Part shown: piece after piece, positions 23,255 through 33,696 of the stretch
Layout: the number at the start of each line of letters is the position of its first letter
How positions within the stretch are numbered: position 1 is the first letter of the stretch
Assembly (NCBI GenBank): GCA_021292165.1
Contig: CM037877.1
Span: 84,165,691-84,229,690, forward strand
DNA: 64,000 nucleotides
Source: Shinisaurus crocodilurus
Lineage: Eukaryota; Chordata; Lepidosauria; Squamata; Shinisauridae
Direction: 5' to 3'
Translations under genes and position numbers: made by a program
The notes under the pieces: model-generated
Seen by the model: the letters and a program-made list of their open reading frames with translations, nothing else
Database searches by the model: none
Told to the model about the DNA's origin: nothing

Positions 23255-23860
23255 TTAGAGCATATGTAAATTAGCATATGCACATTTGTGCATTTTTGTT
23301 GTCCTGTGACCATGAGTCCCAGATCATTTCAGCACCTAGCACTGCCCCTGCACAGTCCCAAATCTGAATTAGGTCTGCACATGCTTATTCTGGAGTAAAT
23401 AAACCAATCACGCATAGCTGAGCTCTGGGTGATGGCGCGAACTTTAGTTTGGCCTTTACAACCTACTAAATGAGAGGTTTTGTAGATAAACATCTGTTAT
23501 TGCTGATACGCTCACCTTCACTTTCTTCATTTTTGCCTCATCAGTGTTGATCATATTAATTTCAGCTTCTATTGTTGTTTTTAACTAGACACTAGAATAG
23601 CATGCAGACAATATAGACCATTTTACAATTTGGGAAGGGAGGTTCATTTTGGATTTCTAGATAAGATATTTTTTTACCATTCAACCCTATTTGTTTTCTG
23701 AAAAACCTAGTGATAGCCCAAATGCAATAATCAATTATTAATATGAAATCCTTGCATAATCTTATTATAAATAATAATACCCAAAGAGCTTATATGCCAT
23801 TTTGAAATGTGACAAAGATGCTTCCAGAAATGTTCCATTTGATTTCTGCCTTTAACCAGT
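21430..23860. other. Intronic sequence with low-complexity and MITE-like scraps
   Basis: Contains several poly-G runs (22427, 22742, 22840), a (CA)n array at 23229-23252 and fragments of GAGTAAGT-type repeats near 22635 and 23390. No exon or delimited element was found. Confidence 0.5.
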
Positions 23861-23868
23861 GTATAAAC

Positions 23869-24305
23869 CCAAGCGGGGAGAGGCGAGGCGGGCAGCTGCC
23901 GCTTTAAATGCTCGGCTGGCTGCTCTCCGCCTCGCGCGCTCACTCTCTGCCCATCTCCTTCTCGAGCGCCCTCCTCCTCCTCCTCCAGTCTTGCATGCCT
24001 GCCTGAGAAGGGGTGGTTGGGCTGCCGCTTTAAATCTCCACCTCGCGCGCTCACTCGTTCTCTGCCCATGGGGGGGTAGAAGGGGCTGTGGGTGGAGCCA
24101 GGAGACAGCCCTTGCTGGGTCGGGCTCAAAAGACGCACTGGCAGCTTGGAGGTGGTGTGATTTAAGCTGTGGTAGCTTGTGCGATTCAACTCTAAACTAA
24201 AACCTCGGTACTCAGGTTTAATTGCAGTGTTGGCACTTTGAAATAAATAAGTTGGTTTTGTGTTGCAGTTTGGGCACTCGGGCTCAAAAAGGTTCGCCAT
24301 TACTG
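23869..24305. mobile_element. Non-autonomous hAT element lacking a recognisable left TIR
   Basis: The right end reads GGCTCAAAAAGGTTCGCCAT then TACTG, a typical hAT terminus (CAGTAATGGCGAACC on the other strand). The 8-bp TSD GTATAAAC is perfect (23861-23868 and 24306-24313). The left end starts CCAAGCGGGGAG, which does not match the right end. The interior is CpG-rich with a (CTC)n run and a tandem-like repeat of GCCGCTTTAAAT and CCTCGCGCGCTCACT, seen at about 23897-23945 and 24023-24055. Confidence 0.78.
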
Positions 24306-24938
24306 GTATAAACCAATGAATCTGTTGCCTGATAGTACAGAGCTATAAAAACCCAACACATCAATTCTGTTTTTTGTTTTTCCTGCAGCAGTCCAAGTAA
24401 TGCTATAAGAGAATAGGGCACGATATACGTACTTGCAACCTCTCTCCTACACACACACACACAAACTCTAGCCCTGTACAGATGAACGAAACCTAGGTTG
24501 AGATAATATGCAGAGGAGATACTAGAATTACAGCAGCAGGCTTTGTCCCCAACCTGTATATGGTCATCATGCCTTCCTTATGTACAGAGCCTGCATAAAT
24601 ACCCTGCAATCTGCACACTGCATGCATACACCTTGTATATGTGTATGTTCAGTGCACAAAGTATGATCGGTGTATAGTGTTCAGGGGTGGGACTTGCTGA
24701 TGCAATCCTGCTCTTTCCTCTTTGCCTGGCATCTGTCTAGATGTCATTCATCTCTGCAGGGCTGTTTTCTTTTTATTGTTTCGTTCCTTTTATGGATATT
24801 CTTTTTTATTATTGTGCAGCTGCTAGGTTTTGCTTTCAGGTTCTTCACATTAAGTAATGTTCTGGTTATGTCACAGGCCAGCCCATGAGGCTCCCTGTCC
24901 CTGCTGCTACACAGGCTTGGCTTGCCCTCTGCTGCCTG

Positions 24939-25727
24939 CAGGGCCGGCACTACCACTAGGCCAACTAGGCGGCTGCCTAGGGCGTATGGCTAAAGGGGGC
25001 GCAGAAACGCTCCGCTCCTGCTTCGCCTGTGCCCCAGACCCACGCAGACACTCGCCCTCTCCTCCTCCTCCTCCTCCTCCTCCTCCTCCTCCTCCTCCTC
25101 CTCCTCCAGGAACGGACGAGGAAGGGAGGGCGCGGGCCTGCGCTCCGCTTTCCGTGACGTGTGTACGGAAGAGGAGGAAGATGGGAGCGAGCAAGCCTGA
25201 TCTTGTGGCAGCAGCGGCGGCAGCAGCGGCGGCAGCAGCGGCGGCAGGAGCGCGCGAGGCGTCAGGCAGCCGGGGCTCGCTGCGCTTGGCGCGGATCTGG
25301 GCAAGGAAGCCGAGCAGGAGAGCGGCCAGGCGGGCATGGGGCAGCGGCAGCAGCAGCAGCAGCGCCCGTGAAGGCAGCTCCGCGCGGGGCTGCTCGCTTG
25401 GCGCCGAATCCCGCTCTGCCTCCTCCGCCTCTTCCACCTCCTCCGGGCAGGCGGGCTTGCCTCTGTCCGCCAGGGCACAGCTGGAGCGGCTGGTGGCTGC
25501 TGATCCGCCGCAGCTTGGCGCCTCTTCTCGCCTTCCTGCCTTCCTTCCTCCCTTCCCGGGCCGCGGAGGCTGGCGGCAGCAGCAGCAGCAGGAAGCTCGC
25601 TCGCTTGGCCGACTCTTCCTCGCTGCCGCTGGGACTGCTGCCGCCGAGGGAGGGAGGGCTCAAGTGGGTGGGGGGCGCTAAATATTTGATTTTGCCTAGG
25701 GCGGCAAACTGCCTTGCACCGGTCCTG
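24939..25727. mobile_element. Non-autonomous hAT transposon, CpG- and triplet-rich
   Basis: The left end CAGGGCCGGCACTACCACTA and the right end CCTTGCACCGGTCCTG are imperfect inverted repeats. The 8-bp TSD GCTGCCTG is perfect (24931-24938 and 25728-25735). Just inside both ends GCCTAGGGCG is conserved (24985 region and 25693 region, same strand). The interior holds a (CTC)n tract of about 60 bp, GGC/GCA triplet runs and many CpGs. The open frames of 160-270 codons on both strands are low-complexity (poly-Ala, Pro, Gly, Glu) and carry no transposase motif. Confidence 0.92.
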
Positions 25728-25999
25728 GCTGCCTGTGTGCCCATTTGTGACATTCATGCCCTAGGAGGGCCACTTGTGCCAGCTTTACCATGCAGCATGG
25801 CAGAGAACATTGCTTCAGGCAATGGAATTCAGGGGGATTGATGAAGGCAGGAATTGATGTCTGAATGCTGTAGCTGTCTGAAAGCAGTTGGCTCTTGCAT
25901 GGGAGAGGCACCATTTGGGCAGCAAAATGTCTTGAGTCAGCACTGCTGTTCCTTGGATTTAAGTATTTGGCTGTACCCAAATTTTATGTTTTTAACTGT

Positions 26000-26100
26000 G
26001 TTTTAAATTGGCATTTTGGTTTTTTAACTGGTTGTAATCCACCCAGAGAACATGAGTTATTGGGCGGATTAGAAATGTACTAAATAAATAAATAATAAAT
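26000..26100 (+). mobile_element. L2-type LINE 3' end fragment
   Basis: Ends in GTAATCCACCCAGAGAACAT, then TTATTGGGCGGATTAGAAATG and (AATA)n, the same 3' end type as at 480-555. Confidence 0.75.
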
Positions 26101-26940
26101 ACCCGCTGAAGACAGAGAGCAGCAACAGCTTCTAGGCTTCCAGATTGCAAATGCAAACTCATAGAAGTCAGCATTTTGTTTTTCTTTCATCCAGGAGAAA
26201 TATGATTTCACAATTCTGGTTTTAGGCAGGAAAGCTATTGCAATGGTTTCTTTACTTTTGTTTTTGTTTTTTTGGTGCCATGTCTACAACTGCTGCACCC
26301 TTTATTATTTTGTACTCTCACTTTTAATGATATGCTTTGTATAAGAACTTGCTGGATTGGAAGAATTAAAAAAAAAATCTTCAGTTTTGTATCTTCAGTT
26401 TTGAAGATAATCCCCTTCAGGAAAACTGTAAGACAGCAGATCGGCCAAACTAACTTAAAGGTGATTGACTGTAACAAATATGGCAACTAAGTACACAAAT
26501 GTATTTTCATGGCATGGGTGATACTTTTCTTCTGGAGACCTATCTTTACAGGTATAGTATTTTGCAGTCAACATTTCTGATTCAGTTGTTTGAAGAAAAG
26601 AAACATTTAGAGGTGGAAGCATCTAAATGTTGCCATCTGTATACAGGACTCTTCCTATGAATAAACATTTGGGCTACAGTTCAAGGCCCTCAATAAATGT
26701 ATTATATGTATCACTTGATTGATTGATTTTTATGAGCCACTGCTGATCAGCTATCCCTTTATTATTTTGCACACTCGGTTTTAATGATGTGCTGTGTAGA
26801 AGTACTTGCTGGATTGGAAGAATAAAAAAGCAAAATTCTGCTTATATCGTTAGCAGATGTCACTAGAGCCCTGGTCAGTTTGTTACTGAATGTGAACAGA
26901 GGGGAGATTGGGACAGCAGCCCCACCTCACCCCTGATCTA
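26101..26940. other. Intronic sequence with a local duplication
   Basis: The segment around 26300-26370 (CTTTATTATTTTGTACTCTC, then CTTGCTGGATTGGAAGAAT) recurs at 26756-26826 with small changes, so a piece of about 70 bp is duplicated 455 bp apart. Nothing else is recognised. Confidence 0.6.
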
Positions 26941-26944
26941 CATG

Positions 26945-27860
26945 CTTTTTGGAACAGATTTTATTTATTTATTTATTTATTTATTTATTATATTTATGAA
27001 TCGCCCATCTGGCCAGACATCCGGCCACTCTGAGCGATGTACAATCCAATAAAATACAAGGGGGGGGGGGGAGACACACACAGAGATAGTATAAAACACA
27101 ATTAAAAACAGAACAAAACTTTAAAATCCTAACCCACCCCAAATTCCCGCCTGAAAAGCCACGTTTTTAATGCACGGTAGAAGCTAATCAAGGAAGGGGC
27201 ATGGCGGAGGTCACTGGGGAGAGAGTTCCATAAATTGGGGGCTGCCACAGAAAAGGCCCTCCTCCTAGTCCCCACCAGCCTGGTTTCTCTGGCTGATGGG
27301 ACAGGGAGAAGGCCGTCTGTGGCAGATCTTGTTGAGTGGCCTACTTGATGTTGCTGGAGGCGCTCCTTGAGATATATTGGACCGGAGCTGTACAGGGTTT
27401 TAAAGGTCAACGCCAACACCTTGAATTCGGCTCGGCAAACAACTCGTAGCCAGTGCAACTCTTTGAGCACCGGAGTGATGTGATCATGCCGGCGGCAGCC
27501 TTTAATCAGGCGAGCTGCTGCATTCTGTACCAGCTGCAACTTCCGAACCATCTTCCAGGGTAACCCCACGTAGAGCGCATTACAGTAGTCTAGGCGAGAG
27601 GAGAACAAGGCATGAACCACTGATGGAAGCAGATGATTAGGAAGGTAGGGGTGCAACTGCCGTATCAGATGGAGCTGATACAGTGCCGCCCAGCTCACAG
27701 CTGACACCTAAGCCTCCATGGACAGCTGGGAGTCTAGAATGACCCCCAAGCTGCCGACCTGGTCCTTCAGGGGTAGATGTACCCCATTCAGCACCAGGTC
27801 AACATCCCCTAACCTTCCCTTGTCTCCCACCAGAAGTACCTCGGTCTTGTCAGGGTTCAG
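26945..27860 (-). mobile_element. L2-type LINE with a long open C-terminal reverse-transcriptase frame
   Basis: On the minus strand, 27129-27707 is open for 192 residues and shows the L2 reverse-transcriptase C-terminus: FSSRLDYCNALYVGLP, LQLVQNAAARLIKGCRRHDH, ITPVLKELHWL and RRAFSVAAPNLWNSLPSDLR. Upstream codons (27708-27860, LNPDKTEVLLVG and LPLKDQVGSLGVILD) are separated from it by a stop. The 3' end is a (TTTA)n tail at 26955-26990. The 5' end stops abruptly where the SINE at 27862 begins. It is 5' truncated and inactive, but better preserved than the other L2 copies here. Confidence 0.92.
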
Positions 27861-27861
27861 T

Positions 27862-28050
27862 TTATATTTATATCCCGCCTTTTTTCCTGCAAGGAACCCA
27901 AGGCAGCCCACACAATGCTCCTCCACCTCTCCACTTTATCTTCACAACAACCCTGTGAGGTAGGTTAGGCTGAGAGTCCATCAATGGTCCAAAGTCACCC
28001 GGTGAGCTTCATGGTCGAGGGGGGGGGACTAGAACCTGGATCTACATACA
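27862..28050 (-). mobile_element. Sauria-type tRNA SINE, head missing
   Basis: The reverse strand shows the tail (TTTATATCCCGCCTTTTTTC, then CAAGGAACCCAAGGCAG) and body (CACAACAACCCTGTGAGGTA, then CCAAAGTCACCC) of the SINE family. The tRNA-like head is largely lost beyond 28040. Confidence 0.85.
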
Positions 28051-28054
28051 AACA

Positions 28055-29430
28055 AGCTGTGCACACTAAGGCTTGGCCGTGTGAGTGGGCACCCAGCTTT
28101 TTGCGCAGTTCCCAACTGCACGTGCAGAAGCGGATATACACACAGTTTTTATGCACATATAGTCTGTCAGGTTATTGAACACAAGAGGTCTTCAGTCATC
28201 ATGAGCCCATTTCTATCTCCAGGTAGAAACTAGTAATAACTTTTCAGCCCAGCTAGGCCATCTTTCCCCTTTCTAGTCCAATAGGGAAAAGTAATTACTT
28301 TGCTCAGCCTTTTTTCTGTGAGGGAACATAAAATTAAACCAACTAATCCACTTCACTGAAGGTACTTAACAAAGCTCAGAGGCTTCAATTAACTACAGCT
28401 TAATAAAGGTACTAATCTGTATTAATGAAATCCTTCAACAAATCACACTGAAACAATGTTTAAGTAATAATCAGCAAGTTTAACACAGGAACTTGCTGTG
28501 GCAAATAGTTGGAATGCACTGTATAATCAAATTCCACAAGATTTAGACCAAACAAATATCAGAACATGTGCAAGGTTTATAAGTATTTTTTTCCATAGCT
28601 AAATTATTCCCATCCCATGTATTTAAGGGTTTTTTAAACACATGAAAGCAGTTAAATCAGTAGTCCAAATCAAGTCAAAGCATGCAAGTTTTTAAAAGCT
28701 ATTTAAGTGCCTTTACTTTCAATTACCTCCTCCATACAAATTCTAAAAATGTAGTACTAATTGCTTATTTCTTTTGTTGTGAATTATTACATGGATATGG
28801 ATATTCATTTCATTCTAATGAGTTTTATGTTAATTCCTTTTTTTTAAAAAAAAATATTCTGTTAATCATAAAGAAGACACAATATAATCAGACACTATGA
28901 AAGTTTCTGAGCAGGAAGAAGATGTAGAACATGATTTAATATAAGACAATGCTGAAATGTATGGATAGGATTCCTGAATATTTGTAGTGGTGCACAAAAT
29001 TTAAGGCTAAAACTAACAAACAGCAGGACAAGATGCTAGCCAGGGTAAAATAAAAGTGATATGAATGCAAAATACATAGTTTTATTGGCTTTACATTGAA
29101 CATGCATGGTAGTGATGAACACCATGTTCTTCATACAACACATAATTTGTAGCATTCTCTCCAAAAATGTGATGATGGCCATTAGCTTAGATGGGACTGG
29201 TCTGATCCAGCTGGGCTGCTCTTATATTCTTAAACATGGGGCAAACGTTTTGTACATCAGGATGAGAAGGTTGCCTTGTTACCATTTTGCTGTTAGGCAG
29301 TATATGTCATGGGATGGTGCACAAGCAATTCCTGGTTGGCCTATTGTAGTACTATCAGGCACTTCAGCAATTACAAACAGAGATGAAGAGAAAACCTTTG
29401 CTTCAGAAGATCTTAAATGATGACCACCTC
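28055..29430. other. Intronic sequence, nothing recognised
   Basis: AT-rich. A short piece at 29185-29245 belongs to the old repeat described at 5700-5860. No exon was found. Confidence 0.55.
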
Positions 29431-29435
29431 CTTTT

Positions 29436-29835
29436 TAATGGCTCGGTTTGCACTTAATGCTAAACCATAGTGTGGTTTGTTGAAATTTGGCTTGTCATTG
29501 TGTCCGAATCTATCCCCATAAACAAACCATGGTTTGTTAACCAGCTACGAAACACAAATAGAAGCCATGGTTTGTTGTTGGCTTATGAGGTCTGGCTTGT
29601 TTAAACCATGGCTTGTTGTGGGTCTAAACCAGAACTGTGGTTTATCCCTGGCTTGTTTACACTGCTGTATACCCTGAAACAGAGGTGCCCAGAATGAGCA
29701 GCTTGAAGACTGGCAAAATGGGCTGGAGAGAAACAAACCAGAAACAGGGAAAACAAGCTGTGGTTTGTTTGCCCATCTGCAAGACCATTCATGGCTAAAG
29801 CAACAAACCATGGTTAACGTAAGCCATCACTTTGT
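29436..29835. mobile_element. DNA transposon-like repeat built from AACCATGGTTTGTT motifs
   Basis: The palindromic motif AAACCATGG(T/C)TTGTT or a close variant occurs at least six times (around 29464, 29525, 29567, 29605, 29758 and 29802), in both orientations. The outer parts, GGTTTGCACTTAATGC on the left and AAGCCATCACTTTGTGTTAT on the right, are weakly complementary. It is non-coding and probably hAT-like; no clear TSD. Confidence 0.5.
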
Positions 29836-30359
29836 GTTATGTACGATCTTGAGTCCTGAGCCAGTTTGCCCCTTCAGTTGTCTCTTCTGTGTCATCTAAT
29901 TCAAACATTGGCTCATCACTCACGGAAATAGAAGGTGGTGCACAAAAGGCTTTGTCCTTTGAGAGGGCTGAATCAGTTTTGCCTTCATTCAATATCTTTC
30001 ACCTCTCACAAACAGCAACACAAGCAATGAAATGTGTCTTACTCAAACACAAACTTAACATAAAAGTATAAAATGTGTTTCTTTCATTCCTATAGTTTAT
30101 CACTGTGCCTAATGTTCAATACCACACAGCCATGCCCACCCACATTAGCACATTCACTCACACGTACAATATAATTAGACTGTCATCTTGACTGACACAG
30201 ATAAACCAGACTTCACACTCTGCACATGCACACACACATGTGCATGTACAATCAGATAATGCAGAATAAATTAAGATGGTGCCAAGATACTAATTTAAGT
30301 AGTGTGCAACACTTGGTGAATTGTACATTATTTATTATTCATTTAATTTATAACCTGCC

Positions 30360-30612
30360 TTTCTTATTTATTTATTTATTATATTTATACCCCACCTTTT
30401 TTCCTACAAGGAACCCAAGGCGGCTTACATAATCCTCCTCCTCCTCCTCCTCCTCCTCCTCTCTATTTTATCCTCACAACAACCCTGTGAGGTAGTAGGT
30501 TAGGCTGAGAGTCAGTGACTGGCCCAAAGTCACCCAGTGGCCGAGCGGGGACTAGAACCCGGATCTCCCCGAATCCCAGTCCAACACTCTCACCACTAGA
30601 CCACTCTGCCAA
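30360..30612 (-). mobile_element. Sauria-type tRNA-derived SINE, near full length
   Basis: Read on the minus strand: a tRNA-like head with A-box-like TAGTGGTGAGAGTGTTGGACT and B-box-like GGGTTCTAGTCCCC, then the body CACTGGGTGACTTTGGGCCA, CTCACAGGGTTGTTGTGAGG, an expanded (GGA)n, and the tail GTAAGCCGCCTTGGGTTCC with GGTATAAATATAATAAA. Confidence 0.93.
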
Positions 30613-30619
30613 ACAAGGC

Positions 30620-31990
30620 ACTCAAGGCAGCTAACAAGAGCAATATTCCAATAAAAGCAGAAATACAATTACAGCATAAAAACAGATTAAAAGCACAATT
30701 AAAACACATACATGAAAAGAAATAACATCAACCAGTTAGAACCCCCTTCAACAGCAGCCCAGCTTAAATGCCAAGGACCTGTTCGAATAAAAATGTCTCT
30801 ACCTGCTGGTGGAAGGGCAACAGAGAAGGAGCCAGCCTAGCTTCCCTTGGCAGGGCTTTCCAGAGCCTGGGAGTGGCCACTGAGAAGGTCCTCTCTCATG
30901 TCCCCACCAAATGTGCTTCTGATGGTGGTGGGACCAAGAGAAGGGCCTCCCCCAAAGATCTTAAAACCCAGGTAGGCTCATATGGGAGGACATACAGGCC
31001 TGTGGCTTACGCTGGCTCAGCTTGTCTTGAGCGTGGAAAGCTAAGTAGGGTCAGGCCTGGTTATTACTTGGATGGGAGACCCCTCCTCTAGTTTCCTGCA
31101 TTTAGCAGGGGGTTGGACTCGATAGCCTTGTAGGCTCCTATGATCTATGAAAATCTATGATATGGTCCTTCAAATAGCCTAGTCCGAGTTGTATAGGGCT
31201 TTAGAAGTCATAACCAGCGCTTAGAATTGTATGCAGAAACAGACTGGTAGCCAGTGAAGCTGTTGTAACAAAGGAGCTCCCTATGCTCCCTGTAACTGCC
31301 TCTGGTCAGTTATAATACTAGTGTGGCTGTAGTATTCTGGATCAGCTGAAGTTTCTGAACACTTTGCAAATGCAACCCCACATTACAATGTGCACTACAG
31401 TATGTATCTTCAGGGATGGCAAAGTTGGCACACATGCACACCTGGCCACTACCAAACCTGGGCCTCCAGGCTTAGGGCTGAATCCAGGAGCACACCCAAA
31501 CGGTGAACCTGAGTCTTCAAGGGGAGTGTAACCCAGTCCAACACAGGTTGAATCCCTATTCTCTGATCTGTCTTTTGACTGACCAGGAACACCTGTCTTG
31601 TCTGGATTAAGCTTCAATTTGTTTTCCCTCATCCAGTTTATCACCAACACAGTTAGAACTAGAACATCTTCCTTGGATTTAGATGGAAAGGAGAGAGAGA
31701 GAGAGAGAGAGAGATGGGTGTCATCAGCATACTGGTGACACCAAACCCCAAAAATCTGAACAACACCACCCCCTAGCAGTGTACAGATGTTAAGAGATAG
31801 CAAGCGGGACAAGATGGAATGTGGTGGCACAGCACAGCATTGAGCAGGAGTCCCCCAATACCACCTTCTGAACTCATCGCTCTAGGAAGGATCAGAGCCT
31901 CTGTTTCATAAACAGAGTAACAGAAGGAAGAGCCTCCAGATTCAGTGCATGCCGTTTTGATTGTTCCATTTGATGTTGTTGAGTATTTCT
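30620..31990 (-). mobile_element. L2-type LINE remnant, interrupted by a 5S-SINE
   Basis: Minus-strand frames include HQYADDTHLSLS (the YADD catalytic motif), MRENKLKLNPDKTGV and fragments of the C-terminus; the 3' UTR lies toward 30620. The 5S-derived SINE at 31004-31160 splits it. Several stops and a (GA)n expansion at about 31689-31714 show it is dead. Confidence 0.85.
31004..31160 (+). mobile_element. 5S rRNA-derived SINE with CR1-like 3' tail, copy 2
   Basis: Same organisation and junction as 21272-21425: GCTTACGCTGGCTCAGCTTG, then GGAAAGCTAAGTAGGGTCAGG, TTACTTGGATGGGAGACC, CCTCCTCTAGTTTCCTGCAT and GGGGGTTGGACTCGATAGCC, ending in repeats of ATCTATGA. Part of the tail (the TTCCAACT piece) is deleted relative to copy 1. 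It sits inside an L2 remnant, so it inserted later than that L2. Confidence 0.88.
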
Positions 31991-31994
31991 CCAC

Positions 31995-33690
31995 AAAAGT
32001 ATGCTTATTTACAAAATGGTAACTAAAAACGTTTGCTCATGGTGATATTTCCCTCTCAATGTTGATTGTCATAAATACACTGGATTACATATTAAATTAA
32101 TACAGGTAGTTTGTGGGGACATATATTGGGTAGTTCTTGTCCATTCTATAAATATCGATTTGCCTTTCACCTCCTTCCACACATCCCCAGTCCACTGCTC
32201 CCTACCCTAAGACAAAGAATGTACCTCATATACAAAAATGATTAGACTTCATAACTGGTAGCATTATACATTAATGCCATCTTCTTCCTACAGCTACCTG
32301 CAAAGGAAAGATAAATTAAAACATTCCATCCATTACTCTACTTTTTTAGATCACTTCAGTTCAGCCCAAAAGGTCTATTTCAGTGTCCTATGTACATCCT
32401 GTGTACATCGCCCAGGGTGGCCGGTTGCCGGCCAGATGGGCGATTAATAAATGTAAATAAATAAATAAATAAATGTATTCGAATGGTTGGCATTTGCTTC
32501 AACTTCCTTTGGAGCATGCTGCTCTATCGGCATGCTGAGGGTAATGTTGTATAATACTCTTTCCTCCTTTCTCCTTCCTAAGCTCTTTTGTTTCAAGCTT
32601 ACGGTAATTTGGTTCCTTATCAGGTTGTAAGATCCAGTGTGTTGAACACTGGGGCTTTTGATCTAAAAACCCATTTTCTGAAACATATTTCTGTAGTATA
32701 GGCCCATTATAGAAATCTCTCTATGGCTATTTCTTCTGTGAAAGATCCATTAATATGCACAGTTGCACACTAGAGCAGAAAATGAGCATTTTTGGCAGGC
32801 AGACCCAATCTGTGTCTAATAACCTTGAATAGCCTCAATGATGTCAAACTTGGCCTGCATATCACACAGCAACCATATAGGGTATGTCTTTGCTTTTGCC
32901 TTAATATTCAAACCACATGATTAAAGCACACTTAGAAAATCAAGAAAAATGAATATCAAATCAAAATATTCCCATAATGATTAATCTTAATACTTTCTCC
33001 CGTCATTATAGTAGATGGCAGTGTGAATATCTTTATATCTCCAGAAATATGTGCTCATAATCATTCCATGTTCTTAAAATCAATTGAATATTCTTTCTGA
33101 ATGGATAAGACACATCTGAGAATGCTGTATATGGCCCTGTCCTGATTGTTCTTGCTCAGGACACTCTCCTAGTCCTATGTTCTACCAAGTGAATTACCAT
33201 GGCATGGCAAAGTCTGAAAAGTAAGACAAGGCAAATCTGGGTGAGATAAGTTGACACAAAGTATGGGAGAAAGTGTTTTATGGCAGCAGGGAAGTATCAG
33301 TGACCTAAGACTCTTTAGGCTTGACCTTGAATCCCCTATTTGGGTAGTCATTAGCACATGATTTGGTGTGGTATATTTGACATTTGTGTAGCTTCTGTGG
33401 ATCGGCTGAGCTCCCTGAAAAACCCTTCTGCAGTCAAGCTCCGGATAGGTATAAAGGCCAGACTTCTTCCTAACAGACCAACGTTCTCGGGTTGAGGACC
33501 AGTAAATGACTCCATTTCTGTGGATCTCCCTGCCTCTGGAGGTCAGGCAGGCTCTGACATTGTGCTGCTTTTGGCACCTGCTGAAGATCTGCTTGTTCCA
33601 GGAATCCTTCTCTGACTGCTGTCCAACCACTATTTTGATGATACCTTGTTTTCAATGTATTGTTTTCGTTTCTTTTATCTGTTTCTAATC
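31995..33690. other. Intronic sequence with one L2 3' end
   Basis: An L2 3' end in + orientation lies at about 32400-32475 (ACATCGCCCAGGGTGGCCGG, then GGGCGATTAATAAATGTAAATAA). The rest is not recognised. A minus-strand frame at 33175-33630 has no family resemblance and lacks splice context. Confidence 0.6.
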
Positions 33691-33696
33691 TTTTTG

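Noticed and set aside
24857..25757. Long GC-rich open frames on both strands (up to 274 codons)
   Set aside because: They are low-complexity poly-Ala/Pro/Gly/Glu products of triplet-rich DNA inside a hAT element with a perfect TSD, open in several frames at once.
31680..31720. GA-rich tract as a regulatory GAGA element
   Set aside because: It is a simple (GA)n expansion inside a dead L2 copy.
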